A stretch of DNA of 64,000 nucleotides, from NCBI GenBank assembly GCA_015179125.1, contig WHVA01000038.1, positions 186,001-250,000 on the forward strand, read 5' to 3'. The stretch comes from Gautieria morchelliformis (taxonomy: Eukaryota; Basidiomycota; Agaricomycetes; Gomphales; Gomphaceae). The notes beneath the pieces are model-generated. The model made no database searches. It saw only the letters and a list, made by a program, of their open reading frames with translations, and had not been told where the DNA came from. Below are positions 52,178 to 63,918 of this stretch, piece by piece (the stretch's first letter is position 1; each line of letters starts with the position of its first letter). A program made the position numbers and the translations under genes.

Positions 52178-52804
52178 TCACCTGTGCTCGGCCCCAATGG
52201 CATGTTTTGTTGCAGTGGCCAATGTGGTCCACGAAGGGGCTGTGGCTTCCTTGGACTGTGAAGGGCCCAATTCATCCACCTCATCATCTGATTCACCTAC
52301 ATTATCATCAACCTGACCAAGTTGCTGGGGGCCCCCTCCAGCCCTGCCATCCTTGAAACAACTTCCCTTCATGACCCGCGCATGATTGAAATACCATTGC
52401 TTCACATGCTGTTGGTGCAGTGAGCAAAAGGACATGGACATGGACACAATGTGCAAACTTGCATCAGTTATCTGCCCAACTGTGACAGGTTTATGGAAAG
52501 AAATTCCTTCTAAAGGATCTGTTTTTGTGCCATCTTCATGGGTCTTTGGGGCAAGATCAAAATGTGTGATAAACTCGGCAGCCTTTAATTTTGCAAATTT
52601 GCTGTGAGTGCCTTGAGTGGTGGCCAGACCAAGGTATTCATCCATATGGCTTCTCAGCCACTGAGCAGCAGGTCCCTTCAGGCGCACTATCTGTGAGATT
52701 GGAGGTGTCGAGGAGGGTGCCATGTCACTGGCAGAGGAGGGTGCCATGTCAGAGGAGGGTGCCATCTTAGAGGAAGGGGCCGCCATGTCAGAGGAAGGAG
52801 CCAC
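52178..52804 (-). CDS. Hypothetical protein with MAPSSD repeats
   Basis: Single-exon minus-strand frame of 208 residues. The N-terminus is five imperfect copies of MAPSSD/MAPSSK. A domain-like middle follows (IVRLKGPAAQWLRSHMDEYL; AKLKAAEFITHFDLAPKTHE). The segment HQQHVKQWYFNHARVMKGSC recalls the W-x2-NH helix seen in many multicopy agaricomycete proteins of unknown role. The tail is acidic (DDNVGESDDEVDELG) and then Thr/Ala-rich. The start is the first Met; 65-bp tandem repeats lie immediately upstream and may affect its promoter. No catalytic motif recognised. It may be the first exon of a longer gene, since many relatives with this N-terminal pattern continue. Confidence 0.55.
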   Translation of the reverse strand: MAPSSDMAAPSSKMAPSSDMAPSSASDMAPSSTPPISQIVRLKGPAAQWLRSHMDEYLGLATTQGTHSKFAKLKAAEFITHFDLAPKTHEDGTKTDPLEGISFHKPVTVGQITDASLHIVSMSMSFCSLHQQHVKQWYFNHARVMKGSCFKDGRAGGGPQQLGQVDDNVGESDDEVDELGPSQSKEATAPSWTTLATATKHAIGAEHR

Positions 52805-52844
52805 TTACTTGCACCACTTATATACCAAGACGTGTGTCGCGTTC

Positions 52845-53060
52845 ATTCACTGACCTCCATGTGCCACCCCCACACGGTGGCCCCTGAGTCGACGCGACGT
52901 GTTCGTTCAACTACCTCCACGTGCCCCCCCCCACACGGCGCCCCCTGAGTCGACTAGACGTGTTCGTTAAACTGCATCCACGTACCCCCCCCACTGCACG
53001 GCGCCCCCTGAGTCGACGTGACGCATTCGTTCAACTACCTCCACGTGCCCCCCCCACTGT
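52845..53060. repeat. 62-66-bp tandem repeat upstream of the 52.2 kb gene
   Basis: Three and a half units of a sequence containing CCCCCTGAGTCGACG, then TGTTCGTTCAACTACCTCCA, then CGTGCCCCCCCCAC. Units vary at the C-run and at a few positions. It lies directly upstream of the start at 52804. Confidence 0.9.
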
Positions 53061-55197
53061 AGAAAGAATAAGTATATTTCAGTTCCACTTGCACTACAGC
53101 TAAATTACAGTACCGATTTGTACTGAAATTTAGTGCCCAAAAAATAATTTCATACAGCACTAAAATTAAGTACAGGAAAAAAAAAGTAAGTCAAACAAAG
53201 AGTACCAAATGATGATGAATGAATTTTTTTTTGCCTAATCATGAAGTACCAGCTGCCGGTGGGTCAGATGTGTCAGACGGTTACAACTAACAGACGACTT
53301 ACCGTTCATATTGCTGTACAATCATTTCTTGCAACTCATCAACTTCTTCTATCATGAATAGTAGTCACTTCTTGATAATTTTCACCAAGTCACAGAAATG
53401 ACGATAATATTTAGCGTTTGATTGTGTAATGATGCCGCGCCAGTGCCAGATTAAGCAGGAGCAGTAACGATTCACCCAGCCCCGTCCGGGAGGTAACCTT
53501 AACACTTCATTAGGCACTGGAACAGGTGGTAACAGAGAGTAGAGGAATCCTTGTGGGATTGTGAGGAAGATGGACTGTGGAATCAGCATGAGCAACGAGA
53601 AATGGTGTCGTTGAACCTTGGAAGACCATAGGGATGAACATCAGCATGGGTGCGCAGACACAGAAAAAGAAAAGAAGAAGATAGTGGCCCGCGAGCCGTG
53701 AGAAACAGCTGCCGAGCTGGAGCGGGAGGGAGACGAGGTAGAGCATCAAAAATAACAGCACCTCCACGCGCACTGCGCATGGTCAGGGCACACAGACGTA
53801 AGCACGGAGCAGAGGGACTGTACACACTGACGGCTGGCTTCCTTGCAGCGCACGGCGACGCCGATGAGGAAGAGGACGACGAAGAAGGTGATGCCAAACA
53901 CCCCATGGCATTATACGTATACCCGTCGAATAGGCTCGTGTTCCCTCGCGGGATAGAGAGTGCAGTGAGTGTGGGGAGGTTGTGGAGTTGGAGTTGTTCA
54001 TGAATGCGTTTGTATGGAGCACCGTCGTCATTTCGGAAGTCGCGGTTGCTGCAGGCGCAGGGGTGATAAGAGGCGTCAGTACATGCGGAATGGTTATAGT
54101 GACCGTAGAGGAGGTTGAGAACAATGCAAGAGAGAAACGAAAAAGCTAGTGAGCACCCCATAAACAAAAAAAAAGACGTGCCCAAATCCTCCAAGATTGA
54201 CCTTTCTCATCCACGTCACCCCCCGTTGACACTGAATGTGTCGAAGTTATCTGTCAGAGTCAGAGGCGGGTGTGGTGTCTCGACGCTCGTATATGGTACC
54301 TGCCCAAGCAAAAAGATCCTGCTCAGGTTTGTTGGACTTGCGTATGGCACACATATTTCCCGAGGCCTCGGTTCTCGAAGAGGCAGCCGACAATAAGTCA
54401 GAGTCAATTATATGCGTGGCAAAGATTGTTGAAAGTGTTACTTACGTTGAGGTAGAGACTGAAATATACTACTGGGATTGAAGGCCTGTGCAAACATATG
54501 CTTGAATAGCTCATGGATATGTGCAATTGAGGGTATTGAGCGGCAATGAGGACATGAAAAGGCAACTTACTTTGCATTTGCTTGGTTGCATGCTCCATTA
54601 TATTACCGAGGACATGTTCACCAAGTCTGGGAGTAGTAATCGTCGACGTTAATGGTTGTTTGTTGTTTGGGGGTCATGGCGGCAGGAAGGAGTTGCAATT
54701 CACCGCGTTTTGAGGGTCTGGAATTGAAGTTGAAGGCCATAGGACTCCATATGACCAGCCGCGTTCTGCCGGTCTATCTTCGTGTATACATGTTTACTCA
54801 GATCATTGTATGTCTAATCTATTCACAGCTTTGAAGTCTTCGGATTTGGATCGACTTCATCCACCTGCATTGATATGCCGCACGTCTGATATACCGATAT
54901 GAACAAGCTCAAGCTACATCCAGGTGGCTGCACATGACCGATCAACTCAACGTGCGTTTATCTTAGCACGCATATGCCCACGCGTGAATAGAGTTTATTG
55001 CAAGCAAGTACGTGTAACACCCTCAAATGTTGAACTTAGAATTTTTTTGTTCAAGTCCAGTTTCCCAGGGTTCGGGCTTGCCTCATCCCACCTTCGTTCT
55101 GCCCACCACCCTCGCCTCTGCACTCACACCCTCAAAGGGTCTCCGAGCCCTCAAAGCAACTTCTTTCCTCCTGCAGATTATCCCATAACTCGATAAC
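53061..55197. other. Region without a resolved gene
   Basis: A minus-strand frame of 203 residues (53583-54194) starts with a possible signal or membrane segment (FFLFMGCSLAFSFLSCIVL) and continues Cys- and Ser-rich (a Ser/Ala run near 53860). It has no known domain and could be an exon of a small secreted protein. Further minus-strand frames at 54216-54598 and candidate GTAAGT donors (near 54432 and 54558, read on the minus strand) hint at a spliced gene of unknown type, but I cannot fix exons. AT-rich 53060-53250 holds nothing. Confidence 0.35.
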
Positions 55198-56300
55198 ATG
55201 AAGGGTTTCTTTCATTCCCTGTTCACCACCATATTTCTCGAGTCGCAGCAACATGACGATGATGCTGTTCCTGGCTCGCCTCTAGGCCAAGTGAATATAT
55301 GCTTTGATGACCCTAGTATCACTCGATCAGGTATGTAGATCGTTTTTTCAGTCCCGTGAATCTGTCTCAGGATGACCTGCATACCCCGCGCAGGAGCATC
55401 TTTGGACCTACCCAGCGTGCTGAACTCGTGCAGGTGGGTTAAATAGAGCCCTCTCAGATACCATTACCCAAGTCTCCTGTTGCTCATCTTTCACTGTTCA
55501 TGAGGACACACACATTACATCAACAGGAATATGAAGAGGCTGCCATTCTATCTACCGAGATAGCCCCTGCCTAGGACTCTGACCCTCCGCGTGTGCCACA
55601 TCCCCAGATCTCAAAGGTGAACCACCAGTTTAGACAGCCCTCAGTGTCTCCTATGCCTCCACCACTCCCTCGACGGGCTGCTCACCACATGGCACCTTTG
55701 CCTCCGGATGAGACCCCAAGTCCGAGTTGGAACTTGGATGATCAACAATGTCGAGCTTCAAGCTTTTCAGACAGTCGCAAATTTTCCCCACGTCGCAACC
55801 TCTGTTTCAAACAGCAACACTAACCTGAAGTGTATATCGGCGACACTAATTGGGAGGAACGCACGTGCAGGGTATTCATGCGGCTGCAGGAGAATATGTT
55901 TTATGCGCAACTAGGGAACGTGCGGTAGTGTTATTGAGAGATATATTTAGGTCCGTTGAATGGACCTGCACCCTCTCACAACCTCTGCTGATCATTCGCC
56001 GCGCTCACACCTGAAACAAGAAAATATAAACCCTTCCCTCACATCTCATGCAAAGTCTTCGACGACAGACCTTGTGCCTGGCATGTATGTGAGGCCCATG
56101 TCCGCCGCGACACATTTTGGCTTGCTCAAGAGTGACGATGACGTTGTGGATGGCGAGGATGATTCCCAGTCTGTTGTCTCAGACCCCTCCCCAGATAACC
56201 AATGCCCCTCAACGCGCGAACCAAGTCCTTGTTCGACTTGGGTAAGTATGGAATATCTGTTGCAAAATAGTCACTTACCTACAATGTTTTTTTGAGCTCC
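55198..56300 (+). other. Possible small spliced host gene(s), unassigned
   Basis: An ATG at 55198 opens MKGFFHSLFTTIFLESQQHD with a GTATGT donor near 55330, and DDLHTPRRSIFGPTQRAELV with a GTGGGT donor at 55432. A later frame (55963-56240) reads MDLHPLTTSADHSPRSHLKQ ... LLKSDDDVVDGEDDSQSVVS and meets GTAAGT at 56240. These have coding-like composition and plausible splice sites, but the frames do not connect cleanly by eye. No domain recognised. Confidence 0.3.
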
Positions 56301-56699
56301 AGTTCCTTATCATTTAGCTGTGCACGCGGAAGGTTCGCAAAATTGCATATTTTGTTTGTTTTCATGCTCTGAGTGTATCCTCCCCCATGCACCCTCTTCA
56401 AGGATCTACCCCTAGGAGGGCCGCTAAATGCTTGGTCCACCTGTTTCCCTCCAAGCCAGCGATAGTCTGAATGTTCTCTTTCTTGCGGTTATGGGAACCG
56501 CTCCATGGTTCTTAAGTACAGGTGAGGATATATAATACTTAACTCTAACAAACTACTGACCTTCATCTCGCTCATGTTCCTGTTCCTGCTCATAGTCCGT
56601 TAATGCAGACGTGACATTAATCTCAACTCGGCCATTTCTGTGATCATGTAAGCAATCTACCAGTTTCAGACATGTGGCTCACTAACCTCACGGCTGGTT

Positions 56700-57190
56700 C
56701 TACGATATCAGGAACAAATTGTGTATTCTTCACAAGAGATGGAGCCAGGGCTAGTGTGCCATCGTAAGCCGCTGTTCTTAACTGAGTCATAATTCGCCTC
56801 ACCTTTGGAATCTAGCGAAAGAAGTGCAGACAAACACATATGGGTAAGTGCCTCCTTTTCAAATATACTCAAACACTTACGCTTTCGAGTGGAGTTAGAG
56901 CTAGGAACAGCCATCTTAGGCCTCTTGGTATAATGTCTTCGTCACTGCTGGGATCAGTGGCTGGCTTGCACTTAGTCGGTTTCAATGTGGGATCTATCTG
57001 GGAGTCTGATTCGGTATCGGTCGGTGAGTTGTCCACTAGCTCACAATGATGCTTTCATTTTCATAAGCTAACGAACTCCAGTTCTTGCACAGGAACATGT
57101 CCGTAACATGTTTTGGTGGTTTGTCGTACAATGGCTTCACCATCGTCGACGAGGGAGGTGTGTGGAGGTAAGGAAGGAAAAGCGAATGGG
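56700..57190 (-). other. Possible minus-strand exons of a basic/acidic protein
   Basis: The minus strand at about 57015-56880 reads DTESDSQIDPTLKPTKCKPA and then, in a neighbouring frame, KRPKMAVPSSNSTRKR with a GTAAGT-type donor near 56882. The mix of acidic and basic clusters would fit a nuclear protein. Not resolved; could be decayed. Confidence 0.25.
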
Positions 57191-58046
57191 TATGGGGGTG
57201 GTGGACACGTTTTTATATGTTTTGAGGTGCGATGACACAGCGTGTTTAATATCCTCCCATTTGGGATGCTTGTGGCTAAATGCAGGTTTTCATTGTCTAA
57301 TTACATTGTGTTTTTGTACCAGTCTGAATGCATTTGCTGTCTGATTGAATTGAGTACTGGCACTGGGTTCAAGCTGGTATGATATGATCGCAGTCCGGAA
57401 TATTCAACAATGAGATGTGGCCGAACCTATTTGTAGTAAGAAAGCATTATCTATTTTCAGTGGGGCACACATAGATACATTTATTTGAGCCCCAACCAGT
57501 GCGAGTAGTTGTATATGTTAGTGGATTGTTAAAGCAAACTTTTCAAAGCCATGTTTATCTCCCATATTACAGCACTTTGCATAAGTTAGGGCGCGCGCTG
57601 AAAAAAACACCCAAACGTGCATTCTAGCAAAATAAATACATATCTCACCCAATAATGCCGATAACAAGAAAAGCAAATAGTAGGAAATGATGTGAATAAT
57701 CAGGGCTAAAATATAAGCTATCAAGCACATGACAATTTGCAGTATTGAGAAATGTAAACTCACCAGCTTTATTCCAGCTCTGGGGATCCAGGGAGGGCAC
57801 AGGGATTCCCCCTCCTTTGATATGTTGTAAGTGTGAGATGCATACATGACATCCTGTCATTTGCTATGCAGCTGAATGCCCCTGTCCCTCAGGGGGGATT
57901 ACTGGTAGGTCTTCCAGCTAATATGCCTTCTATAAGTAGCCAATCACCTCCTCTTTGTCTGTTTTTTTTTATATAATACTTTTATAATATATATGTACAA
58001 TTATACACTATTTTCTGGTCAATAGGTAATTAGGAACCCTCAGTCT
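57191..58046. other. Intergenic, no supported gene
   Basis: Mostly AT-rich. Minus-strand frames near 57518-57860 contain a hydrophobic stretch (VMCLIAYILALIIHIISYYL) but without a start or splice context I trust. T- and TA-rich 57960-58010 precedes the next gene. Confidence 0.4.
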
Positions 58047-59449
58047 ATGCTTGGGGATGAAGACGGCCCCTCCTTACTAATCAACACGTGCCTGACAATC
58101 ATGCACGTGACTCGCCCTTTCTTCGACTGCCACGACATTGCCACCATGAATGAGGATGTCGATGTCGATGTAGCCCTGACTGCTGCTACAAAGGTCACTC
58201 TCCGATTACCCAAAGCTATACCCAACACTATACCTGATGATGATGACACCGCTCCTGCAGAGGTGTCACCTCCACCATCTCCTACCGATCTTGCACCGCC
58301 ACCTGAAAAATGAGGTTGAGGAAGGCCACGTGGATCAGGAAAGGTACACACCATAATCCCTACCCTACCTAGAAAAAGCAGGACAGCAGCCAAGGACTCC
58401 AGGAAAGTGGTGAATGTGGATGAAGATGCCGATGTTGATCCTAAGGATAATCTCTCAGACTGTACGTCCTCCCTGCATCCCTTGCATGCCATTCACTCAC
58501 TTCTAGACAGCTATCATTCTTCTCATACCACAGTGCCTAATGGAGAATGCTAGTAAGCGAAGGTCGGTCCTGAAGTCTGCCACCTTTCAAGAGGTCACCC
58601 AACTTGTGCATGAGGCAATGGACTGTGAGGATGCTCAGCTCAAACCGACATCTGACACTGATGCTGTAACCGAAGCTTTTGTGAAGCTGAAGGCCGCTCG
58701 CTCACGCTGTGCTGTCTGCGGGCCTACCAAGCCATGTCTGGTTGAGGGTGATACCCATCATGAGCTTAGCGTGTCCAAGCTCAAGTCTTAGGCACGTAGT
58801 TTGGTGAGTGCAATTATGCCTTTGTTATTCTAATGTCTTATCTCCCTTCTGGGCAGTACACACACCCATGGTGACTCTAAGCCGGCCTCCGCACACCGAG
58901 GCCTTCGAGGTCTTTTTCAAGAAGCAGAATCAGCCCACACCCCAAGACCCTATTGTCATCGCCCCACCAGTGTCTCCTATGCCTGCAGTGCCAGCCCCTG
59001 GGACTACTTGGCCATTCTATCCGTCTCTGCCTGGCTACCCACCTGGGTATCCTGTGTATCCACAACATATGTCTCCTATGCCATATGCCTACAGCCACTC
59101 GCCATTTCCAGCAGTACCAGCCCCAGCCCCAGTTCCTGCACCCACTGCCATATCTGAGCCTTCCAGTGACCCTCCCAAAGCTGGAACACCGAGCACATAT
59201 CCAGAGTGCTCGGTGTTCATGAAAGTGCTTGCAGATGCCCACCCAAAGTGTAACCTCCATGCCTTTGTCTCTGCCTTTGAGGATACGGGGTTCTTTCATA
59301 TAGATGAACTGAAGAACTTCAAGGTGGCTGGTCTCACAGTTGCACCATACAGTTTACTTCTCGGGACTGCTCAATTCATACTTATGGCAGTGACTAAGAA
59401 GGTAGCGAGCATCAATCGCACTTGCAAAGGTAAGGCCAAGGCTACTTAG
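58047..59449 (+). CDS. Hypothetical multi-exon protein with Cys motif and Pro-rich linker
   Basis: Plus-strand exons. The first, from about 58047, is acidic and Pro-rich (PDDDDTAPAEVSPPPSPTDL). The second (about 58370-58460) is basic then acidic (VNVDEDADVDPKDNLSD) with a GTACGT donor. The third, 58540-58790, carries MENASKRRSVLKSATFQEVT and a Cys cluster RCAVCGPTKPCLVEGDTHHE. The fourth, after a GGGCAG acceptor near 58857, has a long Pro/Tyr-rich linker and a helical C-terminal domain (ECSVFMKVLADAHPKCNLHA, then GLTVAPYSLLLGTAQFILMA), ending in a basic tail CKGKAKAT at 59449. The C-terminal part resembles a small helical (SAM-like) fold. I recall similar multicopy proteins in agaricomycetes but cannot name the family. 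Exon borders are tentative. Confidence 0.55.
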
Positions 59450-59694
59450 ATATCATTGTGATGCGTGTCCCTAGTCATATTGTGATGATACAATAAATAC
59501 AAATGATGGGGCCATGTTTACTTCTCAGGACTGGAAGCGTGCAGAAATGACAGAAGAGCAAAAGTAAGGCCACGGCCACTTAGATGTCATTATGATGCAT
59601 GTACCTAGTCATATTGTGATACAACAAATGGTGGGGACATGTTTACAACACATAGGTAATGAAGCCATGGAACATTGGAACGTGGAATGGATAA

Positions 59695-60075
59695 CTCATA
59701 TATAATGTGAGTGTGCAAACCAACCTGTTTCATCAACCATCCCAACCTGTTCAACAGCATAGTACATGAAATTGAAAGGAAGGTCTGATTCACCACTCTC
59801 CACTGCGGCTTGAAACTGAGCTGCATGCCGTCGTAAAAAGGCTTTGTAAGCAGAAAAAACTCCTCAATTGGGTTGTCGTCTGGTGAATAGGGGGGCAGGT
59901 AAAGTAGCTTGATCCCCCTTGAATACTAATCAGATACTATGATAAACCAACCAGAGATATAACTTACTTTGCATCACAAATTTCCTCAACAGCTGGCACA
60001 TGATGTATTTGGCAGTTGTCCATGACCAGGACACTGTGCTTCTCTGGATAGGGGTTCATACAACTATATACATGC
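59695..60075 (-). pseudogene. IS630/Tc1-type DDE_3 transposase remnant, minus strand
   Basis: From about 60060 down: MNPYPEKHSVLVMDNCQIHH and PAVEEICDA, then an intron (GTAAGT...GATTAG, about 59966-59920), then GIKLLYLPPYSPDDNPIEE and, after a frameshift, KAFLRRHAAQFQAAVESGES to a stop at 59695. The catalytic Asp (MDN) and Glu (NPIEE) are kept. The intron sits at the same place as in the remnant at 50224-50727, so both come from one intron-bearing family. N-terminal part and inverted repeats not seen. Dead copy. Confidence 0.8.
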
Positions 60076-60299
60076 GGTTCGGTTTCCCCAATGCAGGTAC
60101 ATTTTGGCTTATCCTCACAGGGAACGTTCAATGTCGGCGGCGATCATATCATGTTTTTCATAGCCCGTGTCCGGAGACTCTGTTTAACTCTCGTTCTGCT
60201 TCCTCCTGCTGTGCTTCAGATAAGAACATGGGATATTTATAGAATATTTGACATGGCGGAAGGTGAAGATGTATGCTATGAGCCATCATAAATATCATC

Positions 60300-62000
60300 A
60301 GCTGCACCGGAGCACGCAGATAACAGGACTCTACCGAAGCTCGTTGCACAGCTTGGTTCATATGTTGTCATAATGGGCCCGATTCTGTTCCACAACCTTC
60401 CAAATGAAGTCAAGATGCTCATGATAAATCTTAGCATACACGTTCGTCACGTATTTCATGACTTTCTGAGCTCTTGCCACCTCATAATCAAGACCAAAAT
60501 GAATCTAGGGGAAGAGTCATATTGCAAGGCACTCAGGGCAGCTGACTCACTGACTCCCATCATGGCGTACGCTAGGGCTGGCGGAGTCACTAGAGCCTCA
60601 TAGGTCTCCTTTGTATCATACATTTCATCCTCATCATCGCGGATAGCTTCGGCAAGGAGCTTCATTGCCACCAACATACAATCATGCTCTAAAACCCTGA
60701 AGGCCTTAGGAATCTGTAGGGCAGTGAGTAATGCGACGCTGATCAAGGGAAAATTTTACATTCTCCATTCCAATAGCATTTGCAACAGAACCATCTGCGG
60801 TAAAAATCACAGTCCCATACGCAAACAACGAGACAATCAGGAGGCCGTGGAGCTTGTTCAAATAGATCACCATATCTTCGGCTTTGTGCCCTGCAAAGGT
60901 TTGTATGGTAGACTTGGCGATTTTCTGCATGACTATCTTCCTAATGTTCAAAGTTCTCGTCATCTAAGGAAATGCCTGTAAGTCATGCAGCCACCCAGGG
61001 AAAAATTCAAAACAAATAATGTGACTCTCTGGAAGCTCGTGAAGCTGCACGTCGCTCCCGATGCCCTCTGTGTGCATCACTGATATGGTGTCCTTAAACA
61101 ATATTTCCATTTTATCCCGAGGATGTGGGTCAATCCAGGAATATCCACAATGGCAATTGCGGGCTAGACCAATGGACAAGAGGGGAACATGTTGACTTTG
61201 TAATGAAAATGTCTCCAGATTTTTGCAGCATAATCGAGGGCAGTCTTGACTTCAGGTTGCAGATGCAACCGCGAGCCTGAGGACCGTGACGGGGGAGGGG
61301 TTGTTGAGTTAAAGGTGTTACTTAAGGATTGTTTTGAGGATGACGGTCTGGTCTTGGTATAAGGCCCAGTATATCGCGAATTTGATTCAGCGCTGCCTTG
61401 ACATTGGGCGTTGTGGTTCAAAGGAAAACCCTGGGCATGATAGGATACGGCAGGCTGTGATGCCAAGTTGTCGGTGATGGGTGCGGCAGGACCTGGAGCA
61501 TCGGGTGTCCTCAGAGATTCACCAGTGGTGCCTGTAGGCAGAGACATGGAGTAAGAACCAGGTGGAGTAGTCAGGGTATAGACGGACTGAGCGTGGGGCT
61601 CCGGTGGAGCGAATATGTGACCTTGATCCTGCTGCTGGACAAAATCAGGCTGGTAGCCGCTTTGTTGCTGCTGAATATGTTCTGGATACTGCCAATTGGG
61701 AACCTCCCGCTAAGCGTAAGCGTGAAAATACGCTGAAAGAAGAGCCTAAGTACTCACAGCATCATCACCGTAGACAACCCCCTGACTGCCTTGGGTGGGG
61801 ACATCACCTGTCTGGAAGTGATCAATGGGCGTGATAATGGCTGCCTGAGTTTGGAGCAACTGCGACTGATGTCCACGGTGAGCCTGCCTCTCTTGAGGCT
61901 GCTCAGCCTCGAACGTCTCCCGACGGTGACCGCTGTGTGGATACATGGCTCGAACTCTGGTCGACAGAGCCCGGAAGCTTCTCACTATGTGTCACGATGT
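60300..62000 (-). pseudogene. Hypothetical multi-exon host gene, Gln/Pro-rich then helical
   Basis: Minus-strand coding-like stretches in order. About 61985-61746: basic, Gln-rich, RAMYPHSGHRRETFEAEQPQ. About 61715-61190: Gln/Pro-rich disordered, ending EVKTALDYAAKIWRHFHYKV. About 61179-60967: DPHPRDKMEILFKDTISVMH; ELPESHIICFEFFPGWLHDL. About 60963-60730: RTLNIRKIVMQKIAKSTIQT. About 60730-60480: LEHDCMLVAMKLLAEAIRDD. The layout, a disordered start followed by a conserved helical domain, loosely recalls DUF6532 proteins of agaricomycetes, but I am not sure. Stops between adjacent frames (near 61165 and 60964) suggest decay or unrecognised introns. Confidence 0.4.
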
Positions 62001-62989
62001 TGAGATGCAACAATGATTCCAATGAAATACCGTACGTACATAATTTCCCTATCTTGTGTAATCGCCACGCTATTTGAGGCTGGGCACTAAAGTTAGATTC
62101 CGGGTCTGGCAAAGGAATGTGTGGAGGTGATGGTCAGATTCTAGTTACTAACCGCCCGGGTTACATTCACACGCTCCAACATCTTCTCTCAAAAGATGTC
62201 TCACATCAATTACCTTGAACATCTTCTCTCAAAAGCGCCAGCGGCTAAAATTGAAAAGACGTCTCACCTCAATTACTCGAACATCTTCTCTCAAACCGCC
62301 GACAGCAGTATCTCATGAGCCCCGTTACCATGGAAGAGCATCAATTGAAAATATCTTCTGGTCAGAATGTGGACGAGTACATCGCCGCCCACATGGATCA
62401 ATATGAAGCAGCGAAAAAGTGTTGGACGGAATGTTCTGGCGAAGAATGGGAAATGGGGGCTGACAGTAAATACCGCGATCCTTTCCAGTCCTGTCACAAC
62501 ATTGAAACGACAGTGTCGTATTTACCCTTTAACAGAATTGGTCGATAAGTTCAGCAGACTACTTGATTTTGTCCGTTCCATATATCCCTGTAACAATTCA
62601 TGCTGTATCTTGTGCACTTCTAGGTGAAAGACCATATGGAGTGTATCTGTTCCCCTCCCTCTCATTCTTCAGCATGACTGAATTTTATCGTGTCATTTAA
62701 AAGACGAAGAGTCCCTCTTTATGTTTCGCTGCATACCAGGATCGACAATCAAAAGGAGTGGGGCGAGACAGCAGAAATGCTAAACAGAAGGGCAAGCTCT
62801 TTCTGCCATGCGGAATGGTGGGTCTTATTCCCGTGTTAAGATAGATGACAGGCTGACAGGCCCTCTCGCAGCCAAGAGCTCTCTGCCAGTTGTGCGCCAC
62901 GCGATCTGCAATGAGCAGGCGGCTGCAGACAACACCTCTATTCCCACAGGTCACATCATCGTTGCATCTCAGCGATATACTTATTCTCC
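62001..62989. other. Intergenic with short direct repeats
   Basis: GAACATCTTCTCTCAAA occurs three times (about 62167, 62217 and 62278, the first lacking the leading G) with related CACCTCAATTAC text between. A plus-strand frame 62315-62548 (EEHQLKISSGQNVDEYIAAH) looks weakly coding but is unassigned. Confidence 0.4.
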
Positions 62990-63918
62990 TGTCATGACAC
63001 ATTTATTTCCCATACTCAGATGCTCTGTTCTCCCATTTCTCACTCCACCTTCATGTTCGTTCCGATCGTCCTTGCCATGTTCGGCAACCGATCCTCGCTG
63101 TTCGCACCATTTACCATAGCCACGCCGTCAAAGCACGATCGACGTCCTTGGACTGACTTGGCAATCATCGCTGGGCCTATCACCTCCTCTGCTCAACCCT
63201 CTTTCGATGGTGTTCCTATGATCGGACTGCCATGACTTGTGTATTTCCTGGACCTTGTTATCCCCATTTCCCCTTTCGCCACTCCTCCCCCGTGTTCGCT
63301 CGGCTTCACCCTCCACTTCAACCACTTCTCCCCTATGTCATCTCCGTTCGCCCTTCCTCGCATTTCTCTGAACCGCTATTCGCTGCTCGCACATTTCGCC
63401 AGCAGGCACACCATCAAATACGATCAATACCATTTACCCAGCATGATGGTTCATCACTAACCCCATCATCTTCTTAAACCAACCCCTTTGGGTGTTTGTA
63501 TGGCCAATGTGTGTTCGCAGGACGTCCCTCTCGTAGGTGCGGGATCAACCCAGTAGACGAAGAGTCCGTGCAGGGTAGCATGTATGGGGGTCCCAAGACA
63601 TGATTTCGTACATAGGTGCCTTCGCCACCTTTACTCTCCGTCGTTTCATGTTCGCACCCTTCCCTCACTCTATTGTATGTCTATTCCATCTACTTAGTAT
63701 CATGACTGCGCACCCCTATCCAACCCTGACTCACGACGGCCTCTTTCCTATTCGCTGATACCTTACAAGCATTCGATATAAGTAGTTTACATTCACATGT
63801 ATATTCTCCAGTTCAATTATCATACGTCGTCTATCTTGTGCAAACTTGACCTCGCTGTGATCATTGTCTTGAGCCTTCTCCTGGAGATTTCTATCTTCGA
63901 CCAGACGAGGATTTAGGC
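62990..63918. repeat. LTR-like repeat D, copy 2
   Basis: Begins TGTCATGACAC and matches 19277-20203 throughout, including the internal tandem duplication, the phrase GGTTCATCACT, the TATA-like GATATAAGTAG (about 63774-63784) and the last shared phrase TTTCTATCTTCGACCAGA. It is cut at 63918 by the start of repeat E, so its true end may lie beyond E, outside the window. Confidence 0.62.
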
